In this document: positions 35,509 through 45,393 of the stretch, piece by piece | Position numbering within the stretch: position 1 is the stretch's first letter | Layout: each line of letters starts with the position of its first letter | NCBI RefSeq assembly: GCF_013760845.1 | Contig: NZ_JACDUU010000001.1 | Coordinates: forward strand, 124,001-188,000 | Reading direction: 5' to 3' | DNA: 64,000 nucleotides | Source of the DNA: [Anoxybacillus] calidus | Lineage (GTDB): Bacteria; Bacillota; Bacilli; Bacillales; Anoxybacillaceae | The notes under the pieces: generated by a model | The model's database searches: none | Seen by the model: the letters and a program-made list of their open reading frames with translations, nothing else | Told to the model about the DNA's origin: nothing | Translations under genes and position numbers: made by a program

Positions 35509-36015
35509 ATGAAAGCCATTTTCTTAACAGGATTTATGGGAGCAGGAAAGACGTCGGTTGGCAAACAGCTTGGAAAGCGTTTAGGTCTTTTGGTTGTTGA
35601 TACTGACAAAATGATTGAACAAAAAGTGGGAAAGTCCGTTAATGAGATTTTTGCTAAAGAAGGAGAAAGCGCATTTCGAAAATACGAAAGGGAACTGTTA
35701 AGGACACTTCCGCTTAAAAACATTGTTATAACAACTGGCGGAGGAATGGTCATTCAAAAGGAAAATCGCGATTGGATGAAAAAGCATGGTATCGTCATTT
35801 ATTTACATTGTGAACCGGAAGAAATTTTACGAAGGCTTGCTAGTGACGAGACACGTCCATTATTAAAACAACCTAATAAACAAGAACAAATCAAAAGATT
35901 GTTGACAGAACGCTTACCTTATTATCAAGAAGCGCATTTTATGATTCATACAACGAACAAGACAATTGAAGAAATTGTTGACGATATTGTTGCCATGCTT
36001 AAACAGCACAAGTAA
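35509..36015 (+). CDS. aroK: Shikimate kinase
   Basis: 168 residues. P-loop GFMGAGKTSVGKQLG (about residues 6-20), shikimate-binding DTDKMIE and FRKYERELL, GGGMV and LID segment DETRPLL are all present. It phosphorylates shikimate in aromatic amino acid synthesis. The ATG follows AAAGAGGAGAG. It sits between comGG and yqzE here. Confidence 0.95.
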   Translation: MKAIFLTGFMGAGKTSVGKQLGKRLGLLVVDTDKMIEQKVGKSVNEIFAKEGESAFRKYERELLRTLPLKNIVITTGGGMVIQKENRDWMKKHGIVIYLHCEPEEILRRLASDETRPLLKQPNKQEQIKRLLTERLPYYQEAHFMIHTTNKTIEEIVDDIVAMLKQHK

Positions 36016-36053
36016 TGGCCATACTGTATGATAAAAACAGGTGGTGACCATGC

Positions 36054-36233
36054 TTGTCAACGAATGATTATGTGAAATTTGTGACGCAGCAGTTCGTCAC
36101 TTATATGGAACAGCCGAAAGAAGAAAGAAGAAAAAAAAGAGAACAACGAAAGCAAGAAAAGCTACCATTCTTAAATCGCTGGTTTGGCATTTTGCCATTT
36201 GGCTTGCTGTTATTGTTTAGACGAAAACGATGA
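36054..36233 (+). CDS. yqzE: Small conserved protein YqzE
   Basis: 59 residues starting with TTG: STNDYVKFVTQQFVTYM, a highly charged stretch KEERRKKREQRKQEK, then a hydrophobic tail FGILPFGLLLLFRRKR. GGTGGTGA lies 9 bases upstream of the TTG at 36054. The same small gene follows comGG in B. subtilis, where it is part of the competence region. No function is established to my knowledge. Its stop codon lies at the edge of repeat R1 copy C. Confidence 0.85.
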   Translation: MSTNDYVKFVTQQFVTYMEQPKEERRKKREQRKQEKLPFLNRWFGILPFGLLLLFRRKR

Positions 36234-36313
36234 GGCTGTCTCATAAGGGGCTGACTTTCTTGAACGATTGGGCGTTCTTGAGGTCTGCCCCTTTGCGTGT
36301 AAAAGAGCCTCGA
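36230..36313. repeat. Intergenic repeat family R1, copy C (short), probable bidirectional terminator
   Basis: GAGGCTGTCTCATAAGGGG and AGGTCTGCCCCTTTGCG. GGGGCTGAC pairs with GTCTGCCCC, and GAGGCT with AGCCTC at the ends. It separates the convergent yqzE and yqhG. Confidence 0.6.
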
Positions 36314-36316
36314 TAT

Positions 36317-37117
36317 TTAACTTACATTTGGACGCGGCTGTAAATAAAACAAACCACCATTTATAATCGAAACGTGGATGCGCGGTTTATATTGCTCTTC
36401 TAATGCTTCTTTCTCTATATAATAACATTCTGGTCTTTCATCGATCTCTTCGTAAAAGTGGTCAAGCAGTTCTATATCTTCCTGCCATCTTTTTAACGCT
36501 TCATCTGCCCAAGAGTGATCGTCTTGTTGAATCATGTTTTTAATGTACTGTTCTAACCGAACAATTCCGCTTTGTGGTTTTATGAGCGGTGTGATTGTAA
36601 AACAATAATCCGGTATTTTAGGAGTTAGTTCGAGTTGTTCTAACCGATCTTGAAATTGTTCGACAATCGCTCCATTTATTAGGTGAAGCCCAAGTGATAA
36701 AAGAAAATCGCGTTTACGGTCACATTGGTAGGAAACTTTTACATTCAGACCAAGCCAGGGATGAAGCGGAACGAATTGTTGTTCTGAAGGTTGGATGTTT
36801 TCATAAAGGCGAATATAGCTGCCTCTTTTTTGTGCTGATTGAAAAATTTGATGCAGTCGCGGTGACCCGAAGTGAAGGCGTTCACCTTTGAGTTTTTCTG
36901 TTTCTTTCGTTTGTTTTGTAATGAATGTCAGTGTCATTGGGGCAGGAGTGCCGCCCGTTTTTTCGATATAATGCCAATAAAACGGGCGATTCATTAATTC
37001 TTTATCCATATCAATGGTTAATTCAGTAATCAAATAGCCATCACCATTTTCGGCAATTTCACATTGATTGGCGCGGAAATATCTTTCAAGAAAATGATGA
37101 ATTTCATGTTGCTGCAT
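36317..37117 (-). CDS. yqhG: YqhG family protein
   Basis: 266 residues, soluble, with no known catalytic motif. Conserved segments include QQHEIHHFLERYFRANQCE and FYWHYIEKTGGTPAPMTLTF. The ATG at 37117 is preferred to a GTG at 37129, because GGTGGG is the likely ribosome-binding site. It overlaps the upstream helicase gene by 14 bases, so the products are probably made together. The pair yqhG-yqhH is conserved in Bacillus; function unknown. Confidence 0.85.
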   Translation of the reverse strand: MQQHEIHHFLERYFRANQCEIAENGDGYLITELTIDMDKELMNRPFYWHYIEKTGGTPAPMTLTFITKQTKETEKLKGERLHFGSPRLHQIFQSAQKRGSYIRLYENIQPSEQQFVPLHPWLGLNVKVSYQCDRKRDFLLSLGLHLINGAIVEQFQDRLEQLELTPKIPDYCFTITPLIKPQSGIVRLEQYIKNMIQQDDHSWADEALKRWQEDIELLDHFYEEIDERPECYYIEKEALEEQYKPRIHVSIINGGLFYLQPRPNVS

Positions 37118-38765
37118 ATGTCGTCCCACCTTTATTTAAGTTGTCGGCAAAATCAATCATCGCCGTTAAATTTTCCATTTTGATTCTCATTTCTCCTTCG
37201 CTTCTGGAGTTGAAGAAGATATCATGCAAATAGTCTTCAAAATTATGAAGTTCCACTTTTGTCAGAATATCATCCAACTCCCCAATAACCCGTTCAAACA
37301 AATGAATTTTTTCATAGAGAAGCTTTAAAATATGCTCTTCGACAGTATCTTTTACAGCGAAATTGTAAATATAAACATCGTTTGTTTGCCCGAGACGATG
37401 GACGCGGCCAATGCGCTGTTCAAGACGCATCGGATTCCAAGGAAGATCATAGTTAATCACATGATGGCAAAATTGCAAATTGATTCCTTCGCCACCTGCT
37501 TCTGTAGCAATTAATACTTGCATTTTATTTTTAAACAGCTCTTTCATCCAATCTTTTTTTCCGCGCTTAAAGCCGCCTCGGAATGGGACAGACGAAATGC
37601 CGTGCTGTTTTAAAAACCATTGCAAATATAATTGTGTTGCACGATATTCCGTAAAAATAATCACCTTATCGTTGATGGATTGAATCAGTTCTAACGCTTT
37701 TTCGGCTTTTGAGTTTTTCGTTACCATGTTGATTTTCTCGATTAATTCATTAAAGTAAGGAGGAGTTTCTCCTTCGTGTTTTTTAAGCATATTTTTCAAA
37801 GTGACAAATAAAGCTTCACGGCTGCTACATACTTCACGGAGCATTGTAATGAGCGAAAATGGACTTCCCGCAGAAATGTTTTTCAGGGATTGAACCGCAT
37901 TGTATAGTTCTCTTTCTTCTTTTGAAAATTCAATGATCATTGTTTCAACGTTCCGCTTCGACCACTCGATACCGGTATCCGTCCGGCGGTTACGAATCAT
38001 TACTTTATTGACAAGCGATTTTAAATGCTCGTCTGCGTGTAAAGATCGTGTTTTTCCGTATTTTTCAGTAAAGTATGCAGCGTTCCCTAAGTGTCCCGGC
38101 TTTAAAAGAGAAACGAGATGAAAAATTTCTTCAATACGGTTTTGAATCGGTGTTGCTGTTAGCAGCAAGCAAAATTTCTTTTTCAGATTTTGCACGAACT
38201 CGTAGTTTTTTGTCTTATTGTTTTTTAGTTTGTGCGCCTCATCGATAATAATCATGTCATAGTTCTGTTCATAAATGATTTCCTTGTGCGGGCTTTTTTT
38301 CGCTGTGTCAATCGAAGAAACGACGACATCGCACTGTTCCCAAACATAACTCTTTTTTTGCTGAACAGCAGGGATAAAAAATTTTTCGTTAAGCTCCGTT
38401 ACCCATTGTGATACTAAAGAAGCTGGAACGAGAATCAATACTTTTTTCACAAGGCCGCGAATCATATACTCTTTTAAAATAAGCCCTGCTTCAATCGTCT
38501 TCCCAAGCCCTACTTCATCCGCTAAGATTGCTTTTCCGTTCATTTTTTCAACGACTTGTTTGGCGACCTCAAGCTGATGAGGTAGAGGTGTCAAATGCGG
38601 CAAATGGTTCGGTGCCTGCAGCCCGTAAAAGTCAGGAATGCTTAAACGGTGGGCAACTTCTAAAGAAAGTTGATACAAATCCCAGCTTGACCAAGGCCCA
38701 TCTTGTTCAAGTCGTTCAAGAAATCCTTCTTTCCAAGTGGAGTCAAATTCAATCTCAACCTTCAT
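37104..38765 (-). CDS. yqhH: SNF2-family DEAD/DEAH ATPase (YqhH)
   Basis: 553 residues, a bacterial Swi2/Snf2 ATPase. Motif I is ADEVGLGKTIEAGLIL (about residue 75), Ia VPASLVSQW, II DEAHKLKN (about 175), III LLTATPIQN, V ATEAGGEGINLQF and VI EQRIGRVHRLGQ. It lacks extra DNA-binding domains. The RapA-like core suggests a role on protein-DNA or polymerase-DNA complexes, but this is inference. The ATG at 38765 follows AAAGGA by 9 bases. It forms an operon with yqhG and is divergent from the gcv operon. Confidence 0.9.
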   Translation of the reverse strand: MKVEIEFDSTWKEGFLERLEQDGPWSSWDLYQLSLEVAHRLSIPDFYGLQAPNHLPHLTPLPHQLEVAKQVVEKMNGKAILADEVGLGKTIEAGLILKEYMIRGLVKKVLILVPASLVSQWVTELNEKFFIPAVQQKKSYVWEQCDVVVSSIDTAKKSPHKEIIYEQNYDMIIIDEAHKLKNNKTKNYEFVQNLKKKFCLLLTATPIQNRIEEIFHLVSLLKPGHLGNAAYFTEKYGKTRSLHADEHLKSLVNKVMIRNRRTDTGIEWSKRNVETMIIEFSKEERELYNAVQSLKNISAGSPFSLITMLREVCSSREALFVTLKNMLKKHEGETPPYFNELIEKINMVTKNSKAEKALELIQSINDKVIIFTEYRATQLYLQWFLKQHGISSVPFRGGFKRGKKDWMKELFKNKMQVLIATEAGGEGINLQFCHHVINYDLPWNPMRLEQRIGRVHRLGQTNDVYIYNFAVKDTVEEHILKLLYEKIHLFERVIGELDDILTKVELHNFEDYLHDIFFNSRSEGEMRIKMENLTAMIDFADNLNKGGTTYAAT

Positions 38766-39030
38766 TCTCATCATTCCTTTATATATTTTTTCCGAACGAT
38801 AAATACATCGAATATCATATATGTACGAAAATAATTTAACAAAATAAATAAAAATGACGTAAAAGTTCGGTTATTTTTCGTTTTTTTAACTGGAAAATCG
38901 TATTTTTTGTTGCTCTAAAAGGTCGATTAATGGTAGTATAATAATAAATTAGAAAGTTAAAAAAATTGTCGCATTGTCTGTGTTGTTTTAATAGTTTGAC
39001 CATTTTTTTGAAAATTATATATGTGCGAAT

Positions 39031-39205
39031 GAGAACAAGGGGAGAGACTACGTTTTTGTAGCGCCGAAGGAGCAAGCGGAATACGTGAATCTCTCAGGCA
39101 AAAAGACTCTTGTTTGACGCAACTCTGGAGAGTGTTCACATATGTGAACCACCCAAGAGGAAACCTATTGCTTAATAGGGAAACTTTCAGGTGCCAGGAC
39201 AGAGA
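39031..39205 (+). ncRNA. Tandem glycine riboswitch
   Basis: Two glycine aptamers in series. The first (39031-39117) has GGGGAGAGAC, GCGCCGAAGGAGCAAG and TCTCTCAGGCAAAAAGAC. The second (39118-39205) has CTCTGGAGAGTG, ACCACCCAAGAGGAAAC and CTTTCAGGTGCCAGGACAG. A terminator follows, so glycine binding should allow read-through into gcvT-gcvPA-gcvPB, the usual on-switch. Confidence 0.95.
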
Positions 39206-39247
39206 CCTTCATATATTCATGATGGGGGTAATCTGTCCTTTTTTATT
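39198..39247 (+). terminator. Expression-platform terminator of the glycine riboswitch
   Basis: GGACAGA pairs with TCTGTCC, followed by TTTTTTATT. The 5' arm overlaps the second aptamer's closing stem, making the two states exclusive. Confidence 0.8.
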
Positions 39248-39319
39248 GAAAGTTTTGCTTATTTGAAATCTAATAATCGAAAAAGGACAACAAGCGACAT
39301 ACGCAAAAGGGGGAAGCAT

Positions 39320-40420
39320 ATGACACAGCTGAAACGTACACCACTTTTCTCCGTATATGCTGAATACGGAGCGAAAACGATTGATTTTGGTGGTTGGGAA
39401 TTACCAGTTCAGTTTTCAAGTATTAAAGAAGAACACGAAGCGGTTCGCACCCGCGCAGGTTTATTTGATGTGTCACATATGGGAGAAATTGAGGTAAAAG
39501 GGAAAGAAAGTCTTGCTTTCCTGCAAAAAGTGATGACGAATGATGTTGCAAAATTAACAGACGGCCGTGCTCAATATAGTCTAATGTGCTATGAAAACGG
39601 CGGCACAGTCGATGATTTATTAATTTATAAAAAAGCAGATGATCATTACCTTCTTGTTGTCAACGCAGCAAATACAGATAAAGATTTTGATTGGCTTAAA
39701 GAACATCTGTTTGGTGATGTGGAGGTAACGAATATTTCTGAGCAAATCGCTCAGCTTGCTTTGCAAGGACCGCTTGCGGAAAAAGTGCTGCAAAAATTAA
39801 CGGAAACGGATTTATCAGAAATTAAATTTTTTGGATTTAAAGATGATGTAGACCTCCAAGGTGTAAAAGCGCTTGTATCCCGCACTGGTTATACGGGAGA
39901 AGATGGTTTTGAAATTTATTGCCGTGCAGAAGATGCGGTGACGCTTTGGCATGCCATTTTAGAAGCCGGAAAAGAAGAGGGCGTGCTTCCGTGTGGTCTC
40001 GGTGCACGTGATACGCTTCGTTTTGAAGCGACGCTCCCTCTTTATGGTCAAGAACTTTCCAAAGATATTACACCGCTTGAAGCAGGCTTAGGATTTGCGG
40101 TCAAAACGAATAAAGAAGTCGATTTTATCGGCAAAGAAGTACTGAAAAAACAGAAAGAAGAAGGGACTTTACGTAAGCTTGTTGGCATTGAAATGATTGA
40201 TAAGGGCATTCCGCGTCACGGTTATCAAGTATTTGCAGGTGAAGAAGAAATTGGTTTTGTCACAACAGGAACACAATCGCCTACATTGAAGAAAAATATC
40301 GGTTTAGCCTTGATTAAAACAGAATTTGCAAGCCTTGATACAGAAGTATACGTGGAAGTTCGCGGCAAACGTCTAAAAGCAAAAGTGGTAGCCACCCCAT
40401 TTTACAAACGCGCGAAATAA
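39320..40420 (+). CDS. gcvT: Glycine cleavage system T protein (aminomethyltransferase)
   Basis: 366 residues. It transfers the methylene group from lipoyl-bound aminomethyl to THF and releases ammonia. Conserved blocks: [19 protein letters not shown] (catalytic Asp), [29 protein letters not shown] and [13 protein letters not shown]. The ATG at 39320 follows AAAAGGGGGAAG; the frame reaches back to 39191 but that part overlaps the riboswitch. First gene of the riboswitch-controlled gcv operon. Confidence 0.97.
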   Translation: MTQLKRTPLFSVYAEYGAKTIDFGGWELPVQFSSIKEEHEAVRTRAGLFDVSHMGEIEVKGKESLAFLQKVMTNDVAKLTDGRAQYSLMCYENGGTVDDLLIYKKADDHYLLVVNAANTDKDFDWLKEHLFGDVEVTNISEQIAQLALQGPLAEKVLQKLTETDLSEIKFFGFKDDVDLQGVKALVSRTGYTGEDGFEIYCRAEDAVTLWHAILEAGKEEGVLPCGLGARDTLRFEATLPLYGQELSKDITPLEAGLGFAVKTNKEVDFIGKEVLKKQKEEGTLRKLVGIEMIDKGIPRHGYQVFAGEEEIGFVTTGTQSPTLKKNIGLALIKTEFASLDTEVYVEVRGKRLKAKVVATPFYKRAK

Positions 40421-40442
40421 ATGAAAAAGGAGAGAAACTGCC

Positions 40443-41789
40443 ATGCTTCATCGTTATTTGCCGATGACGGAAGAAGATAAACAAGAAATGCTGAAAGCGA
40501 TTGGCGTTGAATCGATTGATGAACTGTTTTCTGATATTCCAGAAAGCGTTCGTTTTAAAGGTGAATATAACATTAAAAAAGCAAAATCTGAGCCAGAATT
40601 AATGAAGGAATTAACAGAGCTTGCGGCAAAAAACGCAGATATTAAACGTTACACGTCATTCCTTGGCGCTGGTGTATATGACCATTACATTCCGGTCATC
40701 GTTGACCATGTCATTTCTCGTTCGGAATTTTATACAGCCTATACTCCATACCAGCCGGAAATTTCTCAAGGTGAATTGCAAGCGATTTTTGAATTCCAAA
40801 CGATGATTTGTGAATTAACGGGAATGGATGTTGCAAACTCTTCGATGTATGACGGTGGTACAGCACTTGCAGAAGCGGCTATGTTAAGTGCAGCTCATAC
40901 AAAAAATAAAAAAGTGCTTGTATCAAAAGCGGTTCACCCTGAATATCGTGATGTGTTGAAAACATATGCGAAGGGACCGGGGATCGAGATTGTTGAAATT
41001 CCGTTTAAAAACGGTGTTACAGATCTGGAAGCGTTAAAAGCGGAAATGAACGAGCAAGTCGCTTGCGTCATTGTGCAATATCCAAACTTTTTCGGACAAA
41101 TCGAACCGCTGAAAGACATTGAGACAATTGCACATACAGGTAAAAGTATGTTCGTTGTCGCGAGCAATCCGCTGGCACTTGGCATATTAACACCGCCTGG
41201 CCAATTTGGTGCGGACATTGTTGTCGGTGATGCTCAAGCCTTCGGTATCCCAACGCAATTTGGCGGACCGCATTGCGGTTATTTTGCGGTAAAATCGGCG
41301 CTAATGAGAAAAATACCGGGCCGTCTTATTGGACAAACGACAGACGAAGAAGGACGTCGCGGCTTCGTGTTAACGCTTCAAGCGCGTGAGCAGCATATCC
41401 GCCGCGATAAAGCGACATCAAATATTTGTTCGAACCAAGCCTTAAACGCCTTAGCGGCTTCTGTTGCCATGACAGCGCTTGGCAAAAAGGGTGTAAAAGA
41501 AATGGCGACGATGAACATTCAAAAAGCGCTTTACGCGAAAAAGGCATTCGTTGAAAACGGTTTTGAAGTGCCGTTTACGGGTCCGTTCTTTAACGAATTT
41601 GTCGTGAAGCTCAATAAGCCGATAAAAGAAGTAAACAAACAATTGCTTGAAAAAGGCATTATTGGCGGCTATGACTTAGGGCGTGATTATCCAGAGCTTG
41701 AAAATCATATGCTTGTTGCTGTAACAGAGTTGCGTACAAAAGAAGAAATCGACATGCTTGTCAAAGAATTGGGGGATAGCCATGCATAA
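40443..41789 (+). CDS. gcvPA: Glycine dehydrogenase (decarboxylating) subunit 1
   Basis: 448 residues. This is the N-terminal half of the split P protein found in Firmicutes; it forms an alpha2beta2 enzyme with GcvPB and decarboxylates glycine. Hallmarks are [31 protein letters not shown] and [12 protein letters not shown]. The ATG follows AAAGGAGAG. Its end overlaps gcvPB by 8 bases. Confidence 0.97.
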   Translation: MLHRYLPMTEEDKQEMLKAIGVESIDELFSDIPESVRFKGEYNIKKAKSEPELMKELTELAAKNADIKRYTSFLGAGVYDHYIPVIVDHVISRSEFYTAYTPYQPEISQGELQAIFEFQTMICELTGMDVANSSMYDGGTALAEAAMLSAAHTKNKKVLVSKAVHPEYRDVLKTYAKGPGIEIVEIPFKNGVTDLEALKAEMNEQVACVIVQYPNFFGQIEPLKDIETIAHTGKSMFVVASNPLALGILTPPGQFGADIVVGDAQAFGIPTQFGGPHCGYFAVKSALMRKIPGRLIGQTTDEEGRRGFVLTLQAREQHIRRDKATSNICSNQALNALAASVAMTALGKKGVKEMATMNIQKALYAKKAFVENGFEVPFTGPFFNEFVVKLNKPIKEVNKQLLEKGIIGGYDLGRDYPELENHMLVAVTELRTKEEIDMLVKELGDSHA

Positions 41790-43239
41790 AGATCAACCGC
41801 TTATTTTTGAAATCAGTAAACCAGGCCGTATCGGTTACAGTCTGCCAGAGCTTGACGTTCCTGCAGTCAATGTCGAAGAAGTAATTCCAGCCGATTATAT
41901 TCGCATACAAGAGCCGGAACTTCCGGAAGTGTCTGAGCTTGATATTATGCGCCATTATACAGCTCTTTCTAAGCGAAACCATGGTGTGGACTCTGGATTT
42001 TATCCGCTTGGCTCTTGCACAATGAAGTACAATCCAAAAATGAACGAAAATGTCGCCCGACTTTCCGGATTTGCGCATATTCATCCGCTTCAACCGGAAG
42101 AGACGGTACAGGGCGCGCTCGAATTAATGTATGATTTACAAGAACACTTAAAAGAAATTACTGGCATGGACGCGGTGACATTACAGCCTGCTGCGGGTGC
42201 GCACGGCGAGTGGACAGGTTTGATGATGATTCGCGCATATCATGAAGCAAATGGTGATTACAAGCGTACAAAAGTCATCGTTCCAGATTCGGCGCACGGC
42301 ACAAACCCAGCTTCGGCAACAGTGGCTGGTTTTGAAACAGTTACCGTTAAATCTAATGAAAATGGTTTAGTCGATTTAGAAGACTTAAAACGAGTAGTAG
42401 GACCAGATACGGCAGCATTAATGTTAACCAATCCAAATACGCTCGGCCTTTTTGAAGAAAACATTTTAGAAATGGCGAGCATCGTTCACGAAGCCGGTGG
42501 TAAGCTATATTATGACGGAGCAAACTTAAACGCGGTATTAAGCAAAGCAAGGCCAGGAGATATGGGCTTTGATGTTGTGCATTTAAACCTTCATAAAACA
42601 TTTACCGGTCCTCACGGCGGCGGCGGTCCAGGCTCTGGTCCGGTCGGTGTGAAAGCGGATTTAATTCCGTTCTTACCAAAACCAGTCGTTTCTAAAGGGG
42701 AAAACGGTTATTATCTTGATTATGACCGACCGCAATCCATCGGCCGCGTGAAACCGTTCTATGGCAACTTTGGTATTAACGTTCGCGCTTACACATACAT
42801 TCGTTCAATGGGGCCAGATGGCTTAAAAGCAGTTACAGAATATGCAGTATTAAATGCGAACTACATGATGCGCCGCTTAGCGGAATATTATGATTTGCCG
42901 TATGACCGTCATTGTAAACACGAATTCGTTTTATCGGGCAAACGACAAAAGAAATTAGGTGTGCGCACGCTTGATATCGCGAAACGTCTCTTAGATTTCG
43001 GTTATCATCCGCCAACGATTTACTTCCCGTTAATCGTTGAAGAGTGTATGATGATTGAACCGACTGAGACGGAATCAAAAGAAACGCTTGATGCCTTTAT
43101 CGATGCAATGATTCAAATTGCGAAAGAAGCGGAAGAAAACCCGGAAATGGTTCAAGAAGCACCACATACAACGGTTGTCAAACGTTTAGACGAAACAACG
43201 GCGGCACGTAAACCAATTTTGCGTTACCAAAAACAATAA
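41782..43239 (+). CDS. gcvPB: Glycine dehydrogenase (decarboxylating) subunit 2
   Basis: 485 residues, the PLP-carrying half of the P protein. The PLP lysine is in [17 protein letters not shown] (about residue 273); [11 protein letters not shown] and [10 protein letters not shown] are cofactor-binding blocks. ATG at 41782 after GGGGGATAGCC overlaps the gcvPA end; an upstream TTG at 41758 would lie inside gcvPA. A strong terminator follows, so the operon has three genes and the H protein and lipoamide dehydrogenase are elsewhere. Confidence 0.97.
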   Translation: MHKDQPLIFEISKPGRIGYSLPELDVPAVNVEEVIPADYIRIQEPELPEVSELDIMRHYTALSKRNHGVDSGFYPLGSCTMKYNPKMNENVARLSGFAHIHPLQPEETVQGALELMYDLQEHLKEITGMDAVTLQPAAGAHGEWTGLMMIRAYHEANGDYKRTKVIVPDSAHGTNPASATVAGFETVTVKSNENGLVDLEDLKRVVGPDTAALMLTNPNTLGLFEENILEMASIVHEAGGKLYYDGANLNAVLSKARPGDMGFDVVHLNLHKTFTGPHGGGGPGSGPVGVKADLIPFLPKPVVSKGENGYYLDYDRPQSIGRVKPFYGNFGINVRAYTYIRSMGPDGLKAVTEYAVLNANYMMRRLAEYYDLPYDRHCKHEFVLSGKRQKKLGVRTLDIAKRLLDFGYHPPTIYFPLIVEECMMIEPTETESKETLDAFIDAMIQIAKEAEENPEMVQEAPHTTVVKRLDETTAARKPILRYQKQ

Positions 43240-43245
43240 TGGACG

Positions 43246-43287
43246 AAAAAAAGTGATTCGCCCCATTTTGGGTGAATCACTTTTTTC
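43246..43287 (+). terminator. Intrinsic terminator of the gcv operon
   Basis: AAAAAAGTGATTC and GAATCACTTTTTT arms with GCCCCATTTTGGGT in the loop, which itself folds. Confidence 0.92.
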
Positions 43288-43390
43288 GCACTTTTAAGTT
43301 TCATTATAAGAACCATATGATCAGTTATTATTGTTTGACCATTTCATCTAATAGCAGAATTAGTATATGATCAATATGGGCGAAAAATAA

Positions 43391-43511
43391 GGAGGCTGAC
43401 CTTAAAGCAAAGTGTCAGTCCCCACAACCATATATAGTACATAACGGTTAGATGAGAACACTATATATGATGAATTTCACGTGAAGTTAGACAACTTTGG
43501 AATAGCCCCTT
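43391..43511. repeat. Intergenic repeat family R1, copy D
   Basis: GGCTGACCTTAAAGCAAAGT and TGTCAGTCCCCAC at the left match the reverse complement of the right end of copies B and F; the inner CATATATAGT and ACTATATATG pair. It lies in the tail-to-tail gap between gcvPB and yqhL. Confidence 0.7.
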
Positions 43512-43885
43512 TATTTTTTCGTTTTCACTTTTCCTGTCCATTGTTTGAAGCCGCCTTTTAGATGGTAAAGGTCTCGATAACCTTTACGGTAAAGCATTTG
43601 TGCGGCACGGCCGCTGCGAAGTCCGCTTTGGCAATATAAATAAATCGGCTGGTCAGGACGAAGCTCTTTCATGCGCATGCGCAATTGTGTAAGCGGAATG
43701 TTGCGCGCTCCTAAAATATGACCTGCCGCATATTCTTCTGGTTCGCGAACGTCAATGAGCTGAGCTTTACGATAGCCGGCCCGGAATTCTTCTTGAGTAA
43801 GCGTTTTCACTATTTTTCGTTGCATCAAATACGTGAAGACTGAATAAGCGATAATTGCTCCAAGGACAATTAATGCGATTTCCAC
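43511..43885 (-). CDS. yqhL: Rhodanese-domain membrane-anchored protein (YqhL)
   Basis: 124 residues. An N-terminal membrane helix (EIALIVLGAIIAYSVFTYLM) precedes a rhodanese domain whose active-site loop reads YCQSGLRSGRAA, with the persulfide-forming Cys. It is likely a sulfurtransferase or sulfur-relay protein on the cytoplasmic face. GTG at 43885, 8 bases after GAAGGGGG, gives the length usual for YqhL; the open frame continues upstream to 43966 without a ribosome-binding site. Neighbouring lipM needs sulfur only indirectly, so co-function is unproven. Confidence 0.88.
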   Translation of the reverse strand: MEIALIVLGAIIAYSVFTYLMQRKIVKTLTQEEFRAGYRKAQLIDVREPEEYAAGHILGARNIPLTQLRMRMKELRPDQPIYLYCQSGLRSGRAAQMLYRKGYRDLYHLKGGFKQWTGKVKTKK

Positions 43886-44007
43886 GACTTGAGCCCCCTT
43901 CTCTCTCTTTATTTCGACAATTTCTATTATATAAGTGTTGTAAATGAGAAGCAAAGAGTTTTCCATTAAACTATTTTGTTTGTTAAACTAGTAAAGGCAA
44001 ATATAAT

Positions 44008-44136
44008 AAAGAAAAGCGGAGGCGAGCGCCTAACCGCGACCAGCATTTCAAAGTCGTCGAGGAGGCTATTGCCGCCGCAGTGGGGATTTGAAATGTTTCG
44101 AGCGGTTGCGAGCCGAGCTAGACAAAAAAGAAAAGT
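44008..44136. repeat. Intergenic repeat family R2, copy 2
   Basis: It begins AAGAAAAGCGGAGGCGAGCG, as copy 1 does, and ends GAGCCGAGCTAGAC. CATTTCAAA pairs with TTTGAAATG and CGACC with near-complements. It lies just before lipM, whose ribosome-binding site follows within 15 bases. Confidence 0.72.
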
Positions 44137-44151
44137 AAAGAGGGTTGAAAG

Positions 44152-44988
44152 ATGGGAAAAGAAATCTGGCGTTTTATCGATTCGGGTAATTGTTCACCCG
44201 CGTTTAATATGGCATTAGACGAGGCGTTGCTTGAGTGGCATAGCGAGGGGAAGATTCCGCCGACCATTCGTTTTTATGGTTGGAATCCACCAACGTTATC
44301 AATAGGATATTTCCAAAAGGTCGAAAAAGAAATTGATATGGAGGCTGTAAGAAAACATGGGCTTGGGTTTGTGAGACGCCCGACAGGTGGACGTGGTGTG
44401 CTTCATGACAAAGAGTTAACGTATAGTGTCATCGTATCTGAGGAACATCCGGACATGCCAAAAACAGTAACGGAAGCGTACCGCGTTATTTCACAAGGAA
44501 TTTTAGAAGGATTTAAATTACTAGGACTCGATGCTTATTTTGCGGTGCCGAAAACGGAAGAAGAAAAAGCGGATTTAAGAAATCCGCGCTCAGCCGTTTG
44601 CTTTGATGCCCCTTCTTGGTATGAGCTTGTTGTCGAAGGAAGAAAAGTAGCGGGAAGTGCGCAAACGCGGCAAAAAGGGGTCATTTTGCAACACGGTTCT
44701 ATTTTGCTCGACCTTGATGAAGACTTGCTGTTTAGCTTGTTTAAATATCCAAATGAGCGCGTCAAAGAGCGTTTGCAGCGCAATTTTAAAAATAAAGCGG
44801 TTGCGATTAACGAGCTAACTGACCGTAAAATAACGGTGGAAGAGGCGAAAGAAGCATTTTATAAAGGATTTGAGAAAGGGCTTAATATCGTTTTAGAACC
44901 GTATACATTATCAAGTGAAGAACTTGAGTATGTGAATGAAATTGCCAGAACAAAATACGAAACAGATGAATGGAATTTTAGAAGATAA
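44152..44988 (+). CDS. lipM: Octanoyl-[GcvH]:protein N-octanoyltransferase / lipoate biosynthesis LipM
   Basis: 278 residues of the LplA/LipB fold. It moves octanoate from acyl carrier protein to GcvH as the first step of lipoate assembly in bacilli. The catalytic Cys is in [14 protein letters not shown] (about residue 150). [18 protein letters not shown] is the conserved substrate loop. The ATG at 44152 follows AAAGAGGGT. Location next to the gcv genes fits, since the glycine cleavage H protein is its acceptor. Confidence 0.93.
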   Translation: MGKEIWRFIDSGNCSPAFNMALDEALLEWHSEGKIPPTIRFYGWNPPTLSIGYFQKVEKEIDMEAVRKHGLGFVRRPTGGRGVLHDKELTYSVIVSEEHPDMPKTVTEAYRVISQGILEGFKLLGLDAYFAVPKTEEEKADLRNPRSAVCFDAPSWYELVVEGRKVAGSAQTRQKGVILQHGSILLDLDEDLLFSLFKYPNERVKERLQRNFKNKAVAINELTDRKITVEEAKEAFYKGFEKGLNIVLEPYTLSSEELEYVNEIARTKYETDEWNFRR

Positions 44989-44989
44989 A

Positions 44990-45103
44990 AAGGCTGGCTC
45001 GCAAGGGTCTGACTCCCTCTAGCGATTATAGGAATGGTTTCTATTAGATTGACTCTATACATTGTATTGGAGGGGGCTGATCATTTGAATCAGCCTCTTT
45101 TAT
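44990..45103. repeat. Intergenic repeat family R1, copy E (divergent)
   Basis: It opens AGGCTGGCTCGCAAGGGTCTGA and closes GGGGGCTGATCATTTGAATCAGCCTCTTTT. AGGCTG pairs with CAGCCT. It directly follows the lipM stop codon and ends in a T run, so it probably terminates lipM. Confidence 0.6.
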
Positions 45104-45393
45104 ATAGGTATTTTGTCATTCCATCTTTATAGCAACCCCGAAAATTCTCCATTTCTCTTTAAATTGGGGGAGATTCTGACTTATAACTCCCTTTTTCTCC
45201 ATTTTCTACTCTTTTTTTTATTTGACAAAATCGTAATTATCTGACCAAAAACACAATATGTAGTATGGGTAATACGGGAAATAATACTATATATTGATTT
45301 TTTTAGTTGCTTTTTTTTGTTGCGATATGGTAATTTAATCTAGACAGAATTCGAAAGACGAGAAAGATTTGAAAGAAGAGGAGATGTTGGAGA
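45104..45393 (+). promoter_or_regulatory. nrdJ upstream region
   Basis: 290 AT-rich bases with no gene. It holds a TTGACA at 45222-45227, the paired NrdR-like boxes at 45251-45299 and a long pyrimidine tract. No canonical cobalamin riboswitch was seen, although the downstream enzyme needs adenosylcobalamin. Confidence 0.5.
45251..45299 (+). promoter_or_regulatory. Tandem NrdR-like boxes upstream of nrdJ
   Basis: ACACAATATGTAGTAT (45251-45266) and ATACTATATATTGATT (45284-45299) match the 16-bp palindromic NrdR box (ACACTATATATAGTGT-like) at about 13 and 12 positions. Their starts are 33 bp apart, close to three helical turns, as is typical of NrdR-controlled ribonucleotide reductase promoters. 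Confidence 0.65.

Noticed and set aside
44990-45393. Riboswitch upstream of nrdJ
   Set aside because: The segment is a repeat of family R1 followed by an AT-rich promoter region with NrdR-like boxes; no conserved aptamer core was recognised.
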